64,000 nucleotides of DNA from a virus: the IMG/VR virus record IMGVR_UViG_3300009182_000056, positions 1 to 64,000 of that record; one strand, written 5' to 3'. Below, one piece after another: positions 23,165-32,397 of the stretch; positions within the stretch are counted from its first letter, which is position 1, and each line of letters opens with the position of its first letter. The notes beneath the pieces were generated by a model. It was not told where the DNA came from, did no database searches, and saw only the letters and a program-made list of their open reading frames with translations. The position numbers and the translations under genes are program-made.

Positions 23165-23835
23165 GTTATACTTGCCAGTATTGTAAGAAGAATTTTATCA
23201 AAGAATCTTCTTTGACTGTGCATTCTTGCGAGCCCAGGAGGCGTAGACAAGAAAAAGATGAAGCTGGAGTTAGATTAGGATTTAATTCTTATATAAAATT
23301 TTACGAATTAACCCAAGGATCAGCTAAGTTAAAAACCTATGATGATTTTTGTGAAAGTCCTTACTACAAAGCCTTTGTAAAATTTGGCAGATATTGTGTA
23401 AACACAAAAGTTATTAATCCGGCTCGCTTTACAGAATGGGTACTAAAGCAAAATAAAAAATTAGACTACTGGTGTAGTGATAAACTCTATGAAGAATATT
23501 TATTATTCTATCTTAAAGTAGAACGAATGGAAGATGCGTTGGCCCGTGGTATAGAACACGCACTAACATGGGCCGAAGAAAAGGAAGCGCCGTCGCAAGA
23601 TTATCTGCGTTATGGTAATCACAATGTTATAACAAGTTCTATAGTCAACGGCCGTATTAGTCCGTGGATATTATATAATTGTGAATCGGGGCAGAGATTT
23701 TTATCTGAAATGAGTACAGAACATCAAGCAATGGTGTGGACATATATAGATCCTGATGTATGGACAAAAAAATTAAAAGACGATCCAGCTAATCGTATTG
23801 AAGCACAAGAATTATTACAAAAGGCAGGATGGTAA
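23161..23835 (+). CDS. Zinc-finger protein, conserved in T4-like phages
   Basis: 224 residues. The N-terminus has a C2H2-like finger (YTCQYCKKNFIKESSLTVHSC: C-x2-C, then H and C). A long helical domain follows (YIKFYELTQGSAKLKTYDDF; KLDYWCSDKLYEEYL; RISPWILYNCESGQRF). I recall homologues next to the same neighbours in cyanophage-like T4 relatives, with unknown function. It overlaps the PolIII-alpha-like gene by 7 nt, so the pair may work together as a DNA-binding and catalytic unit (inference). Confidence 0.65.
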   Translation: MSYTCQYCKKNFIKESSLTVHSCEPRRRRQEKDEAGVRLGFNSYIKFYELTQGSAKLKTYDDFCESPYYKAFVKFGRYCVNTKVINPARFTEWVLKQNKKLDYWCSDKLYEEYLLFYLKVERMEDALARGIEHALTWAEEKEAPSQDYLRYGNHNVITSSIVNGRISPWILYNCESGQRFLSEMSTEHQAMVWTYIDPDVWTKKLKDDPANRIEAQELLQKAGW

Positions 23836-24422
23836 TGTCAGCAGATATTGATATCGATTTGGCCGATAGAGAACAAGTATTAAAACTTATTCAGGCTATA
23901 CCCGCACGACAATTACATCAAGGGCAAGTTCGCAAGCATAATTCGGGTGTTTATGTTACTGACATTCCTTATGATCCAATTAACCAATGTGCGGCTATTA
24001 CATACGAAGAAGCAGAACAACGCAATTATTTTAAAATTGATTTATTAAATATGTCAGTTTATCAACTAATTAAAAATCCAGAACACTATGAAGAAATATT
24101 AAAGAAAGAGCCACCTTGGAAAAGACTGTGGACTGATATTGAGTGGACTAAACAACTAGCCCATATAGGTAACTATACTGATTTATTAATAAAAATGAAG
24201 CCCGATTCAATTCCAAGGATGGCGGCCTTTATTGCTATTATTAGACCAGGCAAAGCGCATTTACAAAATTGTACTTGGGAAACTGTATTTGAATCTGTAT
24301 GGGATGGCAACGACACTAAGGGGTTTATTTTTAAACATTCGCATTCAATAAGTTATGCGGCTTTAGTAGCCTTGCATATGAATTTATTGGACGAAATCAG
24401 TCCATTCGCCGAACTAAAGTAA
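23829..24422 (+). CDS. Minimal PolIII-alpha (DnaE)-like protein
   Basis: 197 residues. Five DnaE palm/fingers motifs occur in the same order as in E. coli PolIII alpha: ADIDIDLADREQV (5-17; DnaE PDFDVDF), KHNSGVYV (36-43; KHAGGVVI), YFKIDLLNMS (67-76; VKFDFLGL), FIAIIRPGK (134-142; VALFRPGP) and FKHSHSISYAALV (168-180; FNKSHSAAYALV). The residues matching the three catalytic Asp (D8, D10, D71) are present. DnaE is about 1160 residues, so nearly everything else is gone: PHP, thumb, beta-binding and OB domains. It could be a small polymerase, terminal transferase or inactive decoy. ATG 23835 is an alternative start. The 3' end overlaps the opposing gene by 26 nt. Confidence 0.7.
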   Translation: MVMSADIDIDLADREQVLKLIQAIPARQLHQGQVRKHNSGVYVTDIPYDPINQCAAITYEEAEQRNYFKIDLLNMSVYQLIKNPEHYEEILKKEPPWKRLWTDIEWTKQLAHIGNYTDLLIKMKPDSIPRMAAFIAIIRPGKAHLQNCTWETVFESVWDGNDTKGFIFKHSHSISYAALVALHMNLLDEISPFAELK

Positions 24423-24774
24423 TACTCTTACGCTTGGATTTTTTTCGGGCCATTTCTGCTAAACTACAAACTGGGCCGTGTAAAACTTCGAGGTCTTTGT
24501 TAATAAAAGTACGCAAATAAATTCTAAATGGGTCCCAATCTTGTTTTAAAAAGATATTAATAGGGATGGATCTGTTACTTTCCCACCACCAAGTATTGGC
24601 TAATTCTAAGAATAGTTTTTTTGCTTCTAAATCAGTTATACTTCCGAAGTCATAGATAGTAGTAATGACATCATCGCGATTTTGTATAATCCCTACATAT
24701 TCTTGGGAGGCATAGACACACAGCGTTATAAACGGGTATTTGTCGGTTAATTTTGTGAAGATTTCTGCGTTCAT
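24397..24774 (-). CDS. Conserved hypothetical protein, minus strand
   Basis: 125 residues with a short alpha/beta fold (YPFITLCVYASQEYVGIIQN; VITTIYDFGSI) and a basic C-terminus (ARKKSKRKSITLVRR). It converges on the PolIII-alpha-like gene with a 26-nt overlap. On the minus strand a TAAATA box (24798-24803) lies 23 nt before its ATG, so late transcription is possible. It is one of only three minus-strand genes here. Confidence 0.6.
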   Translation of the reverse strand: MNAEIFTKLTDKYPFITLCVYASQEYVGIIQNRDDVITTIYDFGSITDLEAKKLFLELANTWWWESNRSIPINIFLKQDWDPFRIYLRTFINKDLEVLHGPVCSLAEMARKKSKRKSITLVRRMD

Positions 24775-24822
24775 CTATTAATAGTTATCATTTGGAATAT
24801 TTATGGTTTAAAAATATCTCGT

Positions 24823-24838
24823 TAAATATCGGTAAATA
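24823..24838 (+). promoter_or_regulatory. Two tandem late-type boxes
   Basis: TAAATA at 24823-24828 and 24833-24838, ten bases apart, before the virion gene at 24845. No ribosome site follows. Confidence 0.4.
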
Positions 24839-24844
24839 TTGTGT

Positions 24845-25993
24845 ATGTATTCAACCACCGCTTACCTTTATCAGCAACGAACACAGGTACTCTTGATAGA
24901 TTCAAGCGGGCAATTCTTCACAGCAAGGTACGACCCAGTGTACGCTAAACGACTAACCCTAAATTTAGGAGTAGATAATGTCCTCCTGTTTTCCTTTGTC
25001 AATCAGGACGAAAAGCCCGTTAATGTAAACGGTAGCACCTTTACATTCCGGATCACAAACACAGCAGGAACCGTGCTATTATTACAAGCACCTATGACGA
25101 TTCTTAACGCAGCAACCGGCCAAGTTAAAGTTTCCATTCCTGCGGAAGATACCTTAGAATTAATTGCTCAGCCGGCAAGTTATTCTATCAGCGTACAAAG
25201 TGGTATATTAAATCAAGCAGTATTTACTAATGCCCAGGCTGGTGCCCGTGCCCCGATTGATTTGGTAAATTCAGTATTTCCACGATTTGTACCAAGTGTT
25301 CCACTTACAATTCCTACTACCAGCCTAAGCTCACAGACAAGTTTTGACGGAGCAGGATACGAACAATATCCGGGGTGGGCTGGTAACTGGTATTACGGGG
25401 GTAATGGTAGTTGGTATAATAACAACTATCAAAATACAGAATTCTATTCAAGTTTTATTGAGCCAAAAAATTATATCACAACAATTCAAATGGATTTGAT
25501 TGGATACACTGGAACAATTAAGGCTCAGTTCGCTCAAAACTACGAAAGTATTTGGTACAACATTACAGAATCAACAACCTACTACAACGAAACAAGAACA
25601 ATTTATATGAATGTAGCTGGTTGGTACCCATTGTTAAGACTATGTTTTAACAACAGTCTTTTCTCCACTCCAAATCCCCCAGGTGTGCCTGCGTCTGCTT
25701 ATGCGGTATGTAACGAAGGAGTGCTTACTGATGTCGTTATACAAAATGGCGGATACGGTTATTTGGCTCCGCCACAAGTTGATATTGTAGGCAACGGTGC
25801 TGGCGCCAGAGTTACTTCTGTAATCGATGTTAACGGAACTGTCACTGGTTTTAATATTATTAATGGCGGATCTGGATATTGGCCAATACCTTCGGGCGGT
25901 GTTAATCCAGCAGCTTATCCGGTCCCGCCAGCCCAGCAAGGCGCTTTCCCGATCATTTCAACTGGCTATATTACCAATATACTCTACCGTTAA
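24845..25993 (+). CDS. Virion structural protein with BppU-like N-terminal domain
   Basis: 382 residues from ATG 24845. The N-terminal ~120 residues (LTLNLGVDNVLLFSF, GSTFTFRITNTAGTVLL, GQVKVSIPAEDT) match the beta-sandwich of baseplate upper proteins that attach receptor-binding parts. A Tyr/Asn/Gly-rich middle (YYGGNGSWYNNNYQNTEF) is followed by an Ig-like part and a GGYGYLAPPQV / GGSGYWPIP repeat common in phage fibre-associated proteins. It is probably a baseplate or fibre-linked protein, read from its own late promoter. Confidence 0.65.
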   Translation: MYSTTAYLYQQRTQVLLIDSSGQFFTARYDPVYAKRLTLNLGVDNVLLFSFVNQDEKPVNVNGSTFTFRITNTAGTVLLLQAPMTILNAATGQVKVSIPAEDTLELIAQPASYSISVQSGILNQAVFTNAQAGARAPIDLVNSVFPRFVPSVPLTIPTTSLSSQTSFDGAGYEQYPGWAGNWYYGGNGSWYNNNYQNTEFYSSFIEPKNYITTIQMDLIGYTGTIKAQFAQNYESIWYNITESTTYYNETRTIYMNVAGWYPLLRLCFNNSLFSTPNPPGVPASAYAVCNEGVLTDVVIQNGGYGYLAPPQVDIVGNGAGARVTSVIDVNGTVTGFNIINGGSGYWPIPSGGVNPAAYPVPPAQQGAFPIISTGYITNILYR

Positions 25994-25996
25994 TTG

Positions 25997-26025
25997 TTGA
26001 TTTTAGTGTTTTAATCTGCTATAAT
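25997..26025 (+). promoter_or_regulatory. Sigma70-type promoter for primase, leaderless
   Basis: TTGATT (25997-26002), 17-nt spacer, TATAAT (26020-26025). The primase ATG begins exactly 7 nt after the -10 box, at the predicted +1. Confidence 0.85.
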
Positions 26026-26031
26026 TGTAGC

Positions 26032-27012
26032 ATGATTGATGTGATTTCTTTTCTTCCTAGTAAACGAAAACATACTAGCTCGGGCTGGATATCATTTAAC
26101 GCACCTTGTTGTATTCATAGAGGCAATACTCAAGACAAACGACAGCGCGGCGGACTCAAACCTAACGCTGAAAACGGTTGGAGTTATCATTGTTTTAATT
26201 GTGGTTATACTGCTAGTTTTATTTTAGGTCGTAGCTTATCATTCAAAGCTCGAACACTATTAAAGTGGTTGGGTGTAGATCAGCAGAGTATTGAACAAAT
26301 TAATATCGAAAGTCTACGACATCGAACTATGAATGGTTTGATAGAAAATCAAAAAACTAAGATTAAAGCAGTCGAATTTGAAGAGCGAGATTTGCCAGCT
26401 GATTTGGAACTTATAAACCTTGACAATCCTGACCATTTCCCGTATATTGAATACTTAGAAGGTAGATGTATTGATTGTGTGAGCTATCCATATATGGTAA
26501 GTCCGCAAGCTGAGGGAAGATCAAGCAAACGCATTGTAATACCATTTACACACAAAGGTGTAATAGTAGGAAATACTTCTAGATTTATCGATGGCAGACA
26601 ACCTAAATTTATATCAGACACACAACAAGGTTATGTATTTGGAGTCGATTTACAGAAAGATAGTTGGGAACATCTAATCGTAGTAGAAGGAGTATTTGAC
26701 GCACTTGCTATTAATGGCCTGGCGGTATTACATAATGATATTAACGATACACAAGTCCAGGTAATTAAAAGTTTAGGAAAGAATATAACAGTGGTGCCAG
26801 ACCAGGACCAAGCTGGAATAGCATTAGTAAATAAGGCAATAGAATTAGGATGGGGTGTTAGTATCCCCGAATGGCCTGGCGGTGTCAAAGACGTAAATGA
26901 TGCTGTAATTCGTATGGGCAAGGTTGCAACTTTACTAACTATATTAAATGCCAGAGAAACTAACAAATACAAAATTGAAATAAAAAGGAAGCAACTTGTT
27001 AAAAGACTATAG
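26032..27012 (+). CDS. DNA primase (T4 gp61-like)
   Basis: 326 residues (T4 gp61: 342). A zinc-binding module has CCIHR at 26-30 and CFNCGY at 54-59. The TOPRIM core has VVEGVFDALAI and VVPDQDQAGIALV with the acidic metal ligands. It makes RNA primers for lagging-strand synthesis with the gp41-type helicase, whose start codon lies inside this gene's last 17 bases. The mRNA is predicted to be leaderless. Confidence 0.92.
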   Translation: MIDVISFLPSKRKHTSSGWISFNAPCCIHRGNTQDKRQRGGLKPNAENGWSYHCFNCGYTASFILGRSLSFKARTLLKWLGVDQQSIEQINIESLRHRTMNGLIENQKTKIKAVEFEERDLPADLELINLDNPDHFPYIEYLEGRCIDCVSYPYMVSPQAEGRSSKRIVIPFTHKGVIVGNTSRFIDGRQPKFISDTQQGYVFGVDLQKDSWEHLIVVEGVFDALAINGLAVLHNDINDTQVQVIKSLGKNITVVPDQDQAGIALVNKAIELGWGVSIPEWPGGVKDVNDAVIRMGKVATLLTILNARETNKYKIEIKRKQLVKRL

Positions 27013-28399
27013 TATTGAAGTACAAAAATTATTTTTAGAAATGATGCTCAGCGATGCTGAATCATTTGTTCGTGTTCAAAATATCTACAACCCAGAAAAC
27101 TTTGATCGTAGTTTACGAACGACCGCAGATTTTATTAAAACTCACTACGAAGAACACGGTTCACTTCCTGTATTAGCGCAGATTAATGCGGCGACAGGAT
27201 CTAAATTAGAAGCCCTACCAGATTTGCCAGATGGTAATTTAGATTGGTTCATGGAAGAGTTTGAAGGTTTTACTAAAAAAGAAGAACTAAGTAGAGCAAT
27301 TCTCAAGTCATATGATATGCTAGACAAGGGAGAGTTTGCGCCAGTAGAAAAATTAATCAAAGATGCGGTACAGATTAGTTTGTTAAAAGACATGGGCACA
27401 GATTATTTTGCCGATCCCAGGGGTCGAAATGACAAGTATTTTAATAGTGGTGGGCAAGTAAGTACAGGCTGGCCAAGTTTAGATAGAATATTATATGGTG
27501 GATTCAGTCGCGGAGAACTTAATATTTTTGCTGGGGGCTCGGGCTCGGGAAAATCTTTAGTTATGATGAATATTGCTATTAGCTGGTTGGAACAAGGACT
27601 AAGCGGAGCATATATAAGTTTAGAACTTAGTGAAGAACTAGTTGGATTGCGTACTGATGCTATGCTGTCCAGTATGTCAACTAAAGACATTCGTAAAGAT
27701 TTAGAAACAGCTGAATTAAAAATTAAAATGTTTGGCAAAAAAGCTGGACAATATCGAGTAAAATCATTGCCAGCACAAAGTAACATTAATGATGTGCGTT
27801 CATATTTAAAAGAAGTACAAGTACAAACAGGAATTAAAGTTGATTTTATTATGGTTGATTATTTAGATTTATTAATGCCAGCTAGCGTTAAAGTTAACCC
27901 AAATGATCAGTTTATTAAAGACAAGTATGTGGCGGAAGAATTGCGTAACTTAGCGCAAGAATTGGGGATATTATTGGTTACCGCATCGCAGTTAAATCGC
28001 GGAGCAGTTGAAGAGATTGAATTCGATCATAGTCATATTGCTGGTGGTATTTCTAAGATTAATACCGCAGATAATGTATTTGGTATCTTTACAAGTCGTG
28101 CTATGAAAGAGCGTGGACGCTATCAATTACAATGTATGAAAACTCGTACAAGTAACGGGACAGGGCAAAAGGTAGAATTAGACTATAATGTTGAAACCAT
28201 GCGTATTACTGATTTACCTGAAGATGCTGCTCCTGTAAATTCATTCAAAAAATCTAACATTTACGACAGTATAAAAACACAAAGTAAGGTTAGTAGTGGT
28301 GAAACTATTGACGCTGGTACGGGTGAAATTGGAAAAATTACGGCAGAAGTACAAAGTAGCAAATTAAAGGCATTATTGGGGCAAATTAAACAGAATTAA
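26996..28399 (+). CDS. Replicative DNA helicase (T4 gp41-like, DnaB family)
   Basis: 467 residues starting at TTG 26996 behind an AAAAGGAAGC ribosome site. The N-terminal helical domain (to ~150) is followed by a RecA-like motor: Walker A GGSGSGKS near 180-187, Walker B VDFIMVDYLDLL, DnaB motif H3 near TASQLNRGA and an arginine finger region TSRAMKERGRYQ. The ring translocates 5'-3' on the lagging strand. The 17-nt overlap with primase fits the primosome partnership. Confidence 0.94.
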   Translation: MLKDYSIEVQKLFLEMMLSDAESFVRVQNIYNPENFDRSLRTTADFIKTHYEEHGSLPVLAQINAATGSKLEALPDLPDGNLDWFMEEFEGFTKKEELSRAILKSYDMLDKGEFAPVEKLIKDAVQISLLKDMGTDYFADPRGRNDKYFNSGGQVSTGWPSLDRILYGGFSRGELNIFAGGSGSGKSLVMMNIAISWLEQGLSGAYISLELSEELVGLRTDAMLSSMSTKDIRKDLETAELKIKMFGKKAGQYRVKSLPAQSNINDVRSYLKEVQVQTGIKVDFIMVDYLDLLMPASVKVNPNDQFIKDKYVAEELRNLAQELGILLVTASQLNRGAVEEIEFDHSHIAGGISKINTADNVFGIFTSRAMKERGRYQLQCMKTRTSNGTGQKVELDYNVETMRITDLPEDAAPVNSFKKSNIYDSIKTQSKVSSGETIDAGTGEIGKITAEVQSSKLKALLGQIKQN

Positions 28400-28451
28400 A
28401 AGCCAGACTATAATTTAAATTGTAATAAATAATAAAAAGGTTCTGGCAATT

Positions 28452-28700
28452 ATGCAAAAGAAAACCCGCAGTTTATTAGAAGAATTAGATAGTATGTATA
28501 TCGAGCGTGATCAGCGTCATGTTATCGAAAATCGTGCCTCTAATATCATTTCTTCAGCTATTCGTTTATTGGAACAAATTGACGAAAACTATCCACCAGA
28601 GCAAGCAGAGAACCTTACCCGTAAATTAATTAATGCGATTAAACTCCGTAATCCAGAAAAATTTACTCGCACAGTAAGGAAGACCGATGCAAATTCATGA
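28452..28700 (+). CDS. Small helical hypothetical protein
   Basis: 82 residues, almost entirely helical and charged (TRSLLEELDSMYIERDQR; ASNIISSAIRLLEQIDENY). Its leader has a GCCAGA/TCTGGC inverted repeat and a late-type TAAATA (28426-28431). It overlaps the next gene by 14 nt. Unknown; conserved in related phages as far as I recall. Confidence 0.55.
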   Translation: MQKKTRSLLEELDSMYIERDQRHVIENRASNIISSAIRLLEQIDENYPPEQAENLTRKLINAIKLRNPEKFTRTVRKTDANS

Positions 28701-29784
28701 AATAACTAAGCGCCAGCGTATAGACGAAGGTTTATTGGGTGATGTAAAAAATGCTATTACTAGAAAAGCTACGGCTGTTTATAAAGATAAAACACAAGCT
28801 ATTAAAGACAAAGTAGCGGCTGTAAAAAACATTCCAACCCAAGCTAAACAAGACTATCTTGGCGGTGTAAAAGCTGCTAAAAGATCAGGCGAAGATAATA
28901 ATCTAATGGCAAGAATGGCTGGTGTTGGTAACATTTTTACCAAAGCAGGCGACCGCTGGCAGGAAAAACAATGGGATAAAACACAGGATACAAGAAATAG
29001 TCAAGCCGCTGATGCGGCTAAAATCTTGGCTAGAAAAGGTTTTAAAGTTGATACTACAACTCCGGCCGCCAGAGCACAAACTCCTACTAGAGTTAAACAA
29101 CAAAAACTTGCTCAACTACAACAGGCATTTGATCAAGAATTTGAACTTATGCCAAATGCGGCTCAAATGCATGCTCAGCAACAAGCAGCAAAAGCAGAAA
29201 AAGCAGCAAAAGCCTATGCTCCAAAAACACAACAAAATATAGCGGCACAAAATAAACAAATGAGTCCACAGTCAGGAATTAAAGAAGCACAAGTTGATCC
29301 AAATAAACTGGCCACTATGAAAGCAAGGGCGAAAGCTCCTGGTGTTACCCAACCAAACAATGACACAACAAAAAAAGATATCGCTACTGAATTTCCAGGC
29401 TGGATAAGGCAAAAAATACCAGGATTGGATAAAGCCCCGCCTGAAGTTACAACAAAATTAAACGGCATTTTTTCACAAATGAAAATACAAGCAGGAAAAA
29501 ATCCTAAAGCAGTTGATCAAGCATTTCAACAATATGCTGATTTAGCATTATCTTCTGTAGCGCCGGCTCAAGATCAGCAAAGACAGCAAGGGCAACAAGC
29601 TCAAGGTGGAGCAGATCCTAGCGCAGGATATGCCCGCAATGGTATTGCCAACTCCATAGGATTAGACTCATCGGCTGTTGCTGCTCTCCAACAGCGTATT
29701 ATACAAAATAAAGAACCACTTAGATCCACAGATACTGGTTCTCCTACTGTAAATAAATTAATACAGGCGCTGTTAAAGAAATGA
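28687..29784 (+). CDS. Internal/virion protein candidate, low complexity
   Basis: 365 residues, Lys/Ala/Gln-rich and largely helical. The start MQIHEITKRQRIDEGLL includes an I-D-E site of the gp21 type after residue 14. Repeats of Q/A/K (AQQQAAKAEKAAKAYAPK) fill the middle. The only compact part, ~220-345, has the TEFPGWIRQKIPGLD and SIGLDSSAVAALQQR segments. It probably is a prohead core or injected protein. It overlaps the downstream fusion gene by 4 nt. Confidence 0.5.
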   Translation: MQIHEITKRQRIDEGLLGDVKNAITRKATAVYKDKTQAIKDKVAAVKNIPTQAKQDYLGGVKAAKRSGEDNNLMARMAGVGNIFTKAGDRWQEKQWDKTQDTRNSQAADAAKILARKGFKVDTTTPAARAQTPTRVKQQKLAQLQQAFDQEFELMPNAAQMHAQQQAAKAEKAAKAYAPKTQQNIAAQNKQMSPQSGIKEAQVDPNKLATMKARAKAPGVTQPNNDTTKKDIATEFPGWIRQKIPGLDKAPPEVTTKLNGIFSQMKIQAGKNPKAVDQAFQQYADLALSSVAPAQDQQRQQGQQAQGGADPSAGYARNGIANSIGLDSSAVAALQQRIIQNKEPLRSTDTGSPTVNKLIQALLKK

Positions 29785-31730
29785 GCTTACTTAAAGAAGG
29801 CGGCAATGTTTTCAAGAACGATGATAAACAAGCTCTGACCCAAAGAATCAATCAAACTGATGTAGCTATTACAGTTGATTGGTTAGAACAATTAACTGAC
29901 CTCGATTTGCGCGGCGAGATAGATCCTGATACTGGCTATCCAGAACGCTGGTTAGGGAGCTCAGGTAAGAAATCTACATCGGGAGATCTTGATTTAGCTG
30001 TCAATGCTAACGAAATCACCCAGCAACAATTAGTAGCAGAGCTGACCCAATGGTGTAATAGTCATAAATTAGATCCAAAAGAATATGTTAAGAACGCAGG
30101 CGGCCAAGTACACTTTAAAACGCCAATAGGCGGTAATCCAGACAAAGGCTATGTACAGACAGATTTTATGTTTATGAAAGATATGGGCGTAGGTCAGTTC
30201 TTTTTACAAGCATCACCTAATTCAAAATTTTCAGGTCAAGATAGAGCAGTGGTAGTAAATTCACTAGCTAAAGCATTTGGTTATAAATTAGACATGCGTC
30301 GTGGTATTATCGATCGTGCTAATGAAGAAGTAGTTGAAACGGATCCTGACAAGATCGCTAAATTATTACTCAGTCCCGGAGCGACAAAGAAAGATCTTAC
30401 CTCCGTGGAAAACATTGTCCAGGCATTAGAAAAAGACCCTAAAAAAGATGAAAAATTAGCAGATGCTAGAACACATTTCCAAAAAGTTGGCGTCCCATTT
30501 TTTGAAAATACAAGCACAGAACTTTATACAGAAGTACATTTTTTAGCTCGCTTGCGTGATCGTATTGTTAATCAAGGCATGGAAAAATTAATCGAAAATA
30601 CAGAAGTACAAGGTGGCAAAGCCAAAGGCATCGAACACATCGAAGATTTAGTATTTAGAAAAGGAACCGCAGGTATTAAGGAAGCACTTGCGGTCATTGA
30701 ACATCTTAAAGATAACACAAAATCATCTGTTACAGTTAAGTGGGATGGCAAACCTGCGGTAGTGTTTGGGCGCGAACCTAATGGAACTTTTGTGCTAACC
30801 GATGTAGCCGGGTTTGGTGCTGTAGGCTATAATGGTATGTTTACTAGTCCAAAACAAATCACACAACATTTAGCTAATCGCGATAACGAAGCAAAAGCCC
30901 AAGGCAAGTCAGCTAATCGGGTGGCTCAGCTAGCCCCCATATATCAAACATTATGGCCCATGCTTGAAGCCGCAACTCCGAAAGATTTTAAAGGTTATAT
31001 CCAGGGCGATTTGTTGTATATTGCAACTCCTCCAGAAGTATCAGGCGCTTTTGTATTCAAACCTAATACAGTGGAGTATAATATTCCAGCTAGTTCTAAA
31101 TTAGGCGAAGAAATTGCCGAAAGCCATGTGGGGATCGCTATACACACTTATTATAAAGAACAAGGCGCTGGTAAAGAACCATTAAGCAAGGTTGATCTAA
31201 ATACAGTTCCAGGTTTGTTATTAATTGAACCTATAGCCCCGCAAGAAAATGTTAAGCCTACAGATAGTAGTTTAGTTAAGCAATTGAAGAGTTTGGTAAG
31301 CAGTAGCGGAACAGCTATTAATACTCTGTTTAGCCCTGCTGAATTACGCCAATTACAAATTAGTGATTTACCAAGACTATGCGTTGACTATATTAATAGT
31401 TTAGTCAAAGATGATTCTGTAGCAGACTTTGATCCCAATACATTGTTACCAGGATTTGGCAAATGGTTACAGTCTAAAGTGACTCCCCGCAAATACAACA
31501 ACATTGTGGAATACTTACAAAGTCCTCGTAGTAACATGGACGGTATGAGTGCGGCGTTTACAGCCTTTGTATTGCTACACAATATCAAGATGGATATGCT
31601 ACAGCAGCTAGACCGTCAACACCCTGGGCAAGAAGGCTGGGTAATCGCTCACCCAGGTGGAATTACTAAATTTGTTAATAGATTTGGCTTTTCCCGGGCA
31701 AATGCGGCCCAGAATGCCCCACAATCCTAA
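29781..31730 (+). CDS. Nucleotidyltransferase-ligase fusion protein
   Basis: 649 residues with two catalytic-looking domains. N-terminal: a Pol-beta-type nucleotidyltransferase motif (LGSSGKKSTSGDLDLAV: G59-S60, D69/D71) with a third Asp at 128 in VQTDFMF. C-terminal: a covalent nucleotidyltransferase (RNA/DNA ligase) core with VKWDGKP at 319-325 (candidate lysine K320), GYIQGDLLY as a motif III-like segment and EGWVI ... TKFVNR as motifs IV/V. Together this suggests both adding to and joining nucleic-acid ends, perhaps repairing host-cleaved RNA (inference). It lies in a late region next to virion candidates, so packaging in the head is conceivable. Confidence 0.65.
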   Translation: MSLLKEGGNVFKNDDKQALTQRINQTDVAITVDWLEQLTDLDLRGEIDPDTGYPERWLGSSGKKSTSGDLDLAVNANEITQQQLVAELTQWCNSHKLDPKEYVKNAGGQVHFKTPIGGNPDKGYVQTDFMFMKDMGVGQFFLQASPNSKFSGQDRAVVVNSLAKAFGYKLDMRRGIIDRANEEVVETDPDKIAKLLLSPGATKKDLTSVENIVQALEKDPKKDEKLADARTHFQKVGVPFFENTSTELYTEVHFLARLRDRIVNQGMEKLIENTEVQGGKAKGIEHIEDLVFRKGTAGIKEALAVIEHLKDNTKSSVTVKWDGKPAVVFGREPNGTFVLTDVAGFGAVGYNGMFTSPKQITQHLANRDNEAKAQGKSANRVAQLAPIYQTLWPMLEAATPKDFKGYIQGDLLYIATPPEVSGAFVFKPNTVEYNIPASSKLGEEIAESHVGIAIHTYYKEQGAGKEPLSKVDLNTVPGLLLIEPIAPQENVKPTDSSLVKQLKSLVSSSGTAINTLFSPAELRQLQISDLPRLCVDYINSLVKDDSVADFDPNTLLPGFGKWLQSKVTPRKYNNIVEYLQSPRSNMDGMSAAFTAFVLLHNIKMDMLQQLDRQHPGQEGWVIAHPGGITKFVNRFGFSRANAAQNAPQS

Positions 31731-31759
31731 TCCAACTCCTTAATTTTTTACCAAAAGAC

Positions 31760-31766
31760 TAAATAC
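31760..31766 (+). promoter_or_regulatory. Late-type promoter box TAAATAC
   Basis: GACTAAATACACG, 40 nt before the virion gene at 31807, which has an AAAAGGAGAA ribosome site. The gene-free spacing supports a genuine promoter. Confidence 0.5.
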
Positions 31767-31806
31767 ACGTAGGACCTTTGAGTCCACATATAAAAGGAGA
31801 ATTAAA

Positions 31807-32247
31807 ATGGCATCAATTCCATTAGTATCAGGTGGTTCACAACCAGTATTCGCTATTGACACAAACAATGGCCCACAATTAGCAGCAAACGTAACCTACA
31901 CACCAGTAGGCACACCAACAAACTTCATGGGCCCAGCTCTTGACTTTTTTGGTATTGACTTAGGTGCTGATCCTTCAGCGCAAGCAGGTGTTAACGGCGC
32001 AATCCAGTATGTTTTGCAAAATATTCAGCAAACAAGTACTGTAGCAATTTATCAAGTTGCCGCAACTGCTAACGTTACAAACATGAGTATTGCTCTGTAT
32101 CCAGTTGGTGCTTACACCGCGGCTACACTCCAAGCATCTATCCGCACATTGGGTGCTAACGTTGGTGGCACAGGTTACGACGCTACTGGCGCAACTGTAA
32201 CAAATGTTGGTTTCCGTTTGGCTTCTACAGCTACAACAGCAAGCTAA
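31807..32247 (+). CDS. Probable abundant virion protein
   Basis: 146 residues, Ala/Thr/Val/Gly-rich and beta-type, no Cys (PLVSGGSQPVFAIDTNNG; VAIYQVAATANVTNMSIAL). A late box, a strong ribosome site and a dedicated terminator make it a stand-alone, highly expressed unit, as expected for a decoration or tail protein. No family is recognised. Confidence 0.6.
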   Translation: MASIPLVSGGSQPVFAIDTNNGPQLAANVTYTPVGTPTNFMGPALDFFGIDLGADPSAQAGVNGAIQYVLQNIQQTSTVAIYQVAATANVTNMSIALYPVGAYTAATLQASIRTLGANVGGTGYDATGATVTNVGFRLASTATTAS

Positions 32248-32274
32248 TTTTAAAGTTTACTTTAAAATATCAAG

Positions 32275-32299
32275 AAAGCACCGCAAGGTGCTTTTTTGT
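32275..32299 (+). terminator. Rho-independent terminator with GCAA tetraloop
   Basis: AAAGCACC-GCAA-GGTGCTTT followed by a T-run. A second perfect hairpin (TTTTAAAGT / ACTTTAAAA) lies just before it. Confidence 0.88.
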
Positions 32300-32397
32300 T
32301 GACTGGATTTTCTAAACATAAGTAAACATGCTCGTGTAGCAATCTTGTCCTGCATAGGGCGGGACTTGAACGACACACACATACACAGGAGAAAAAC

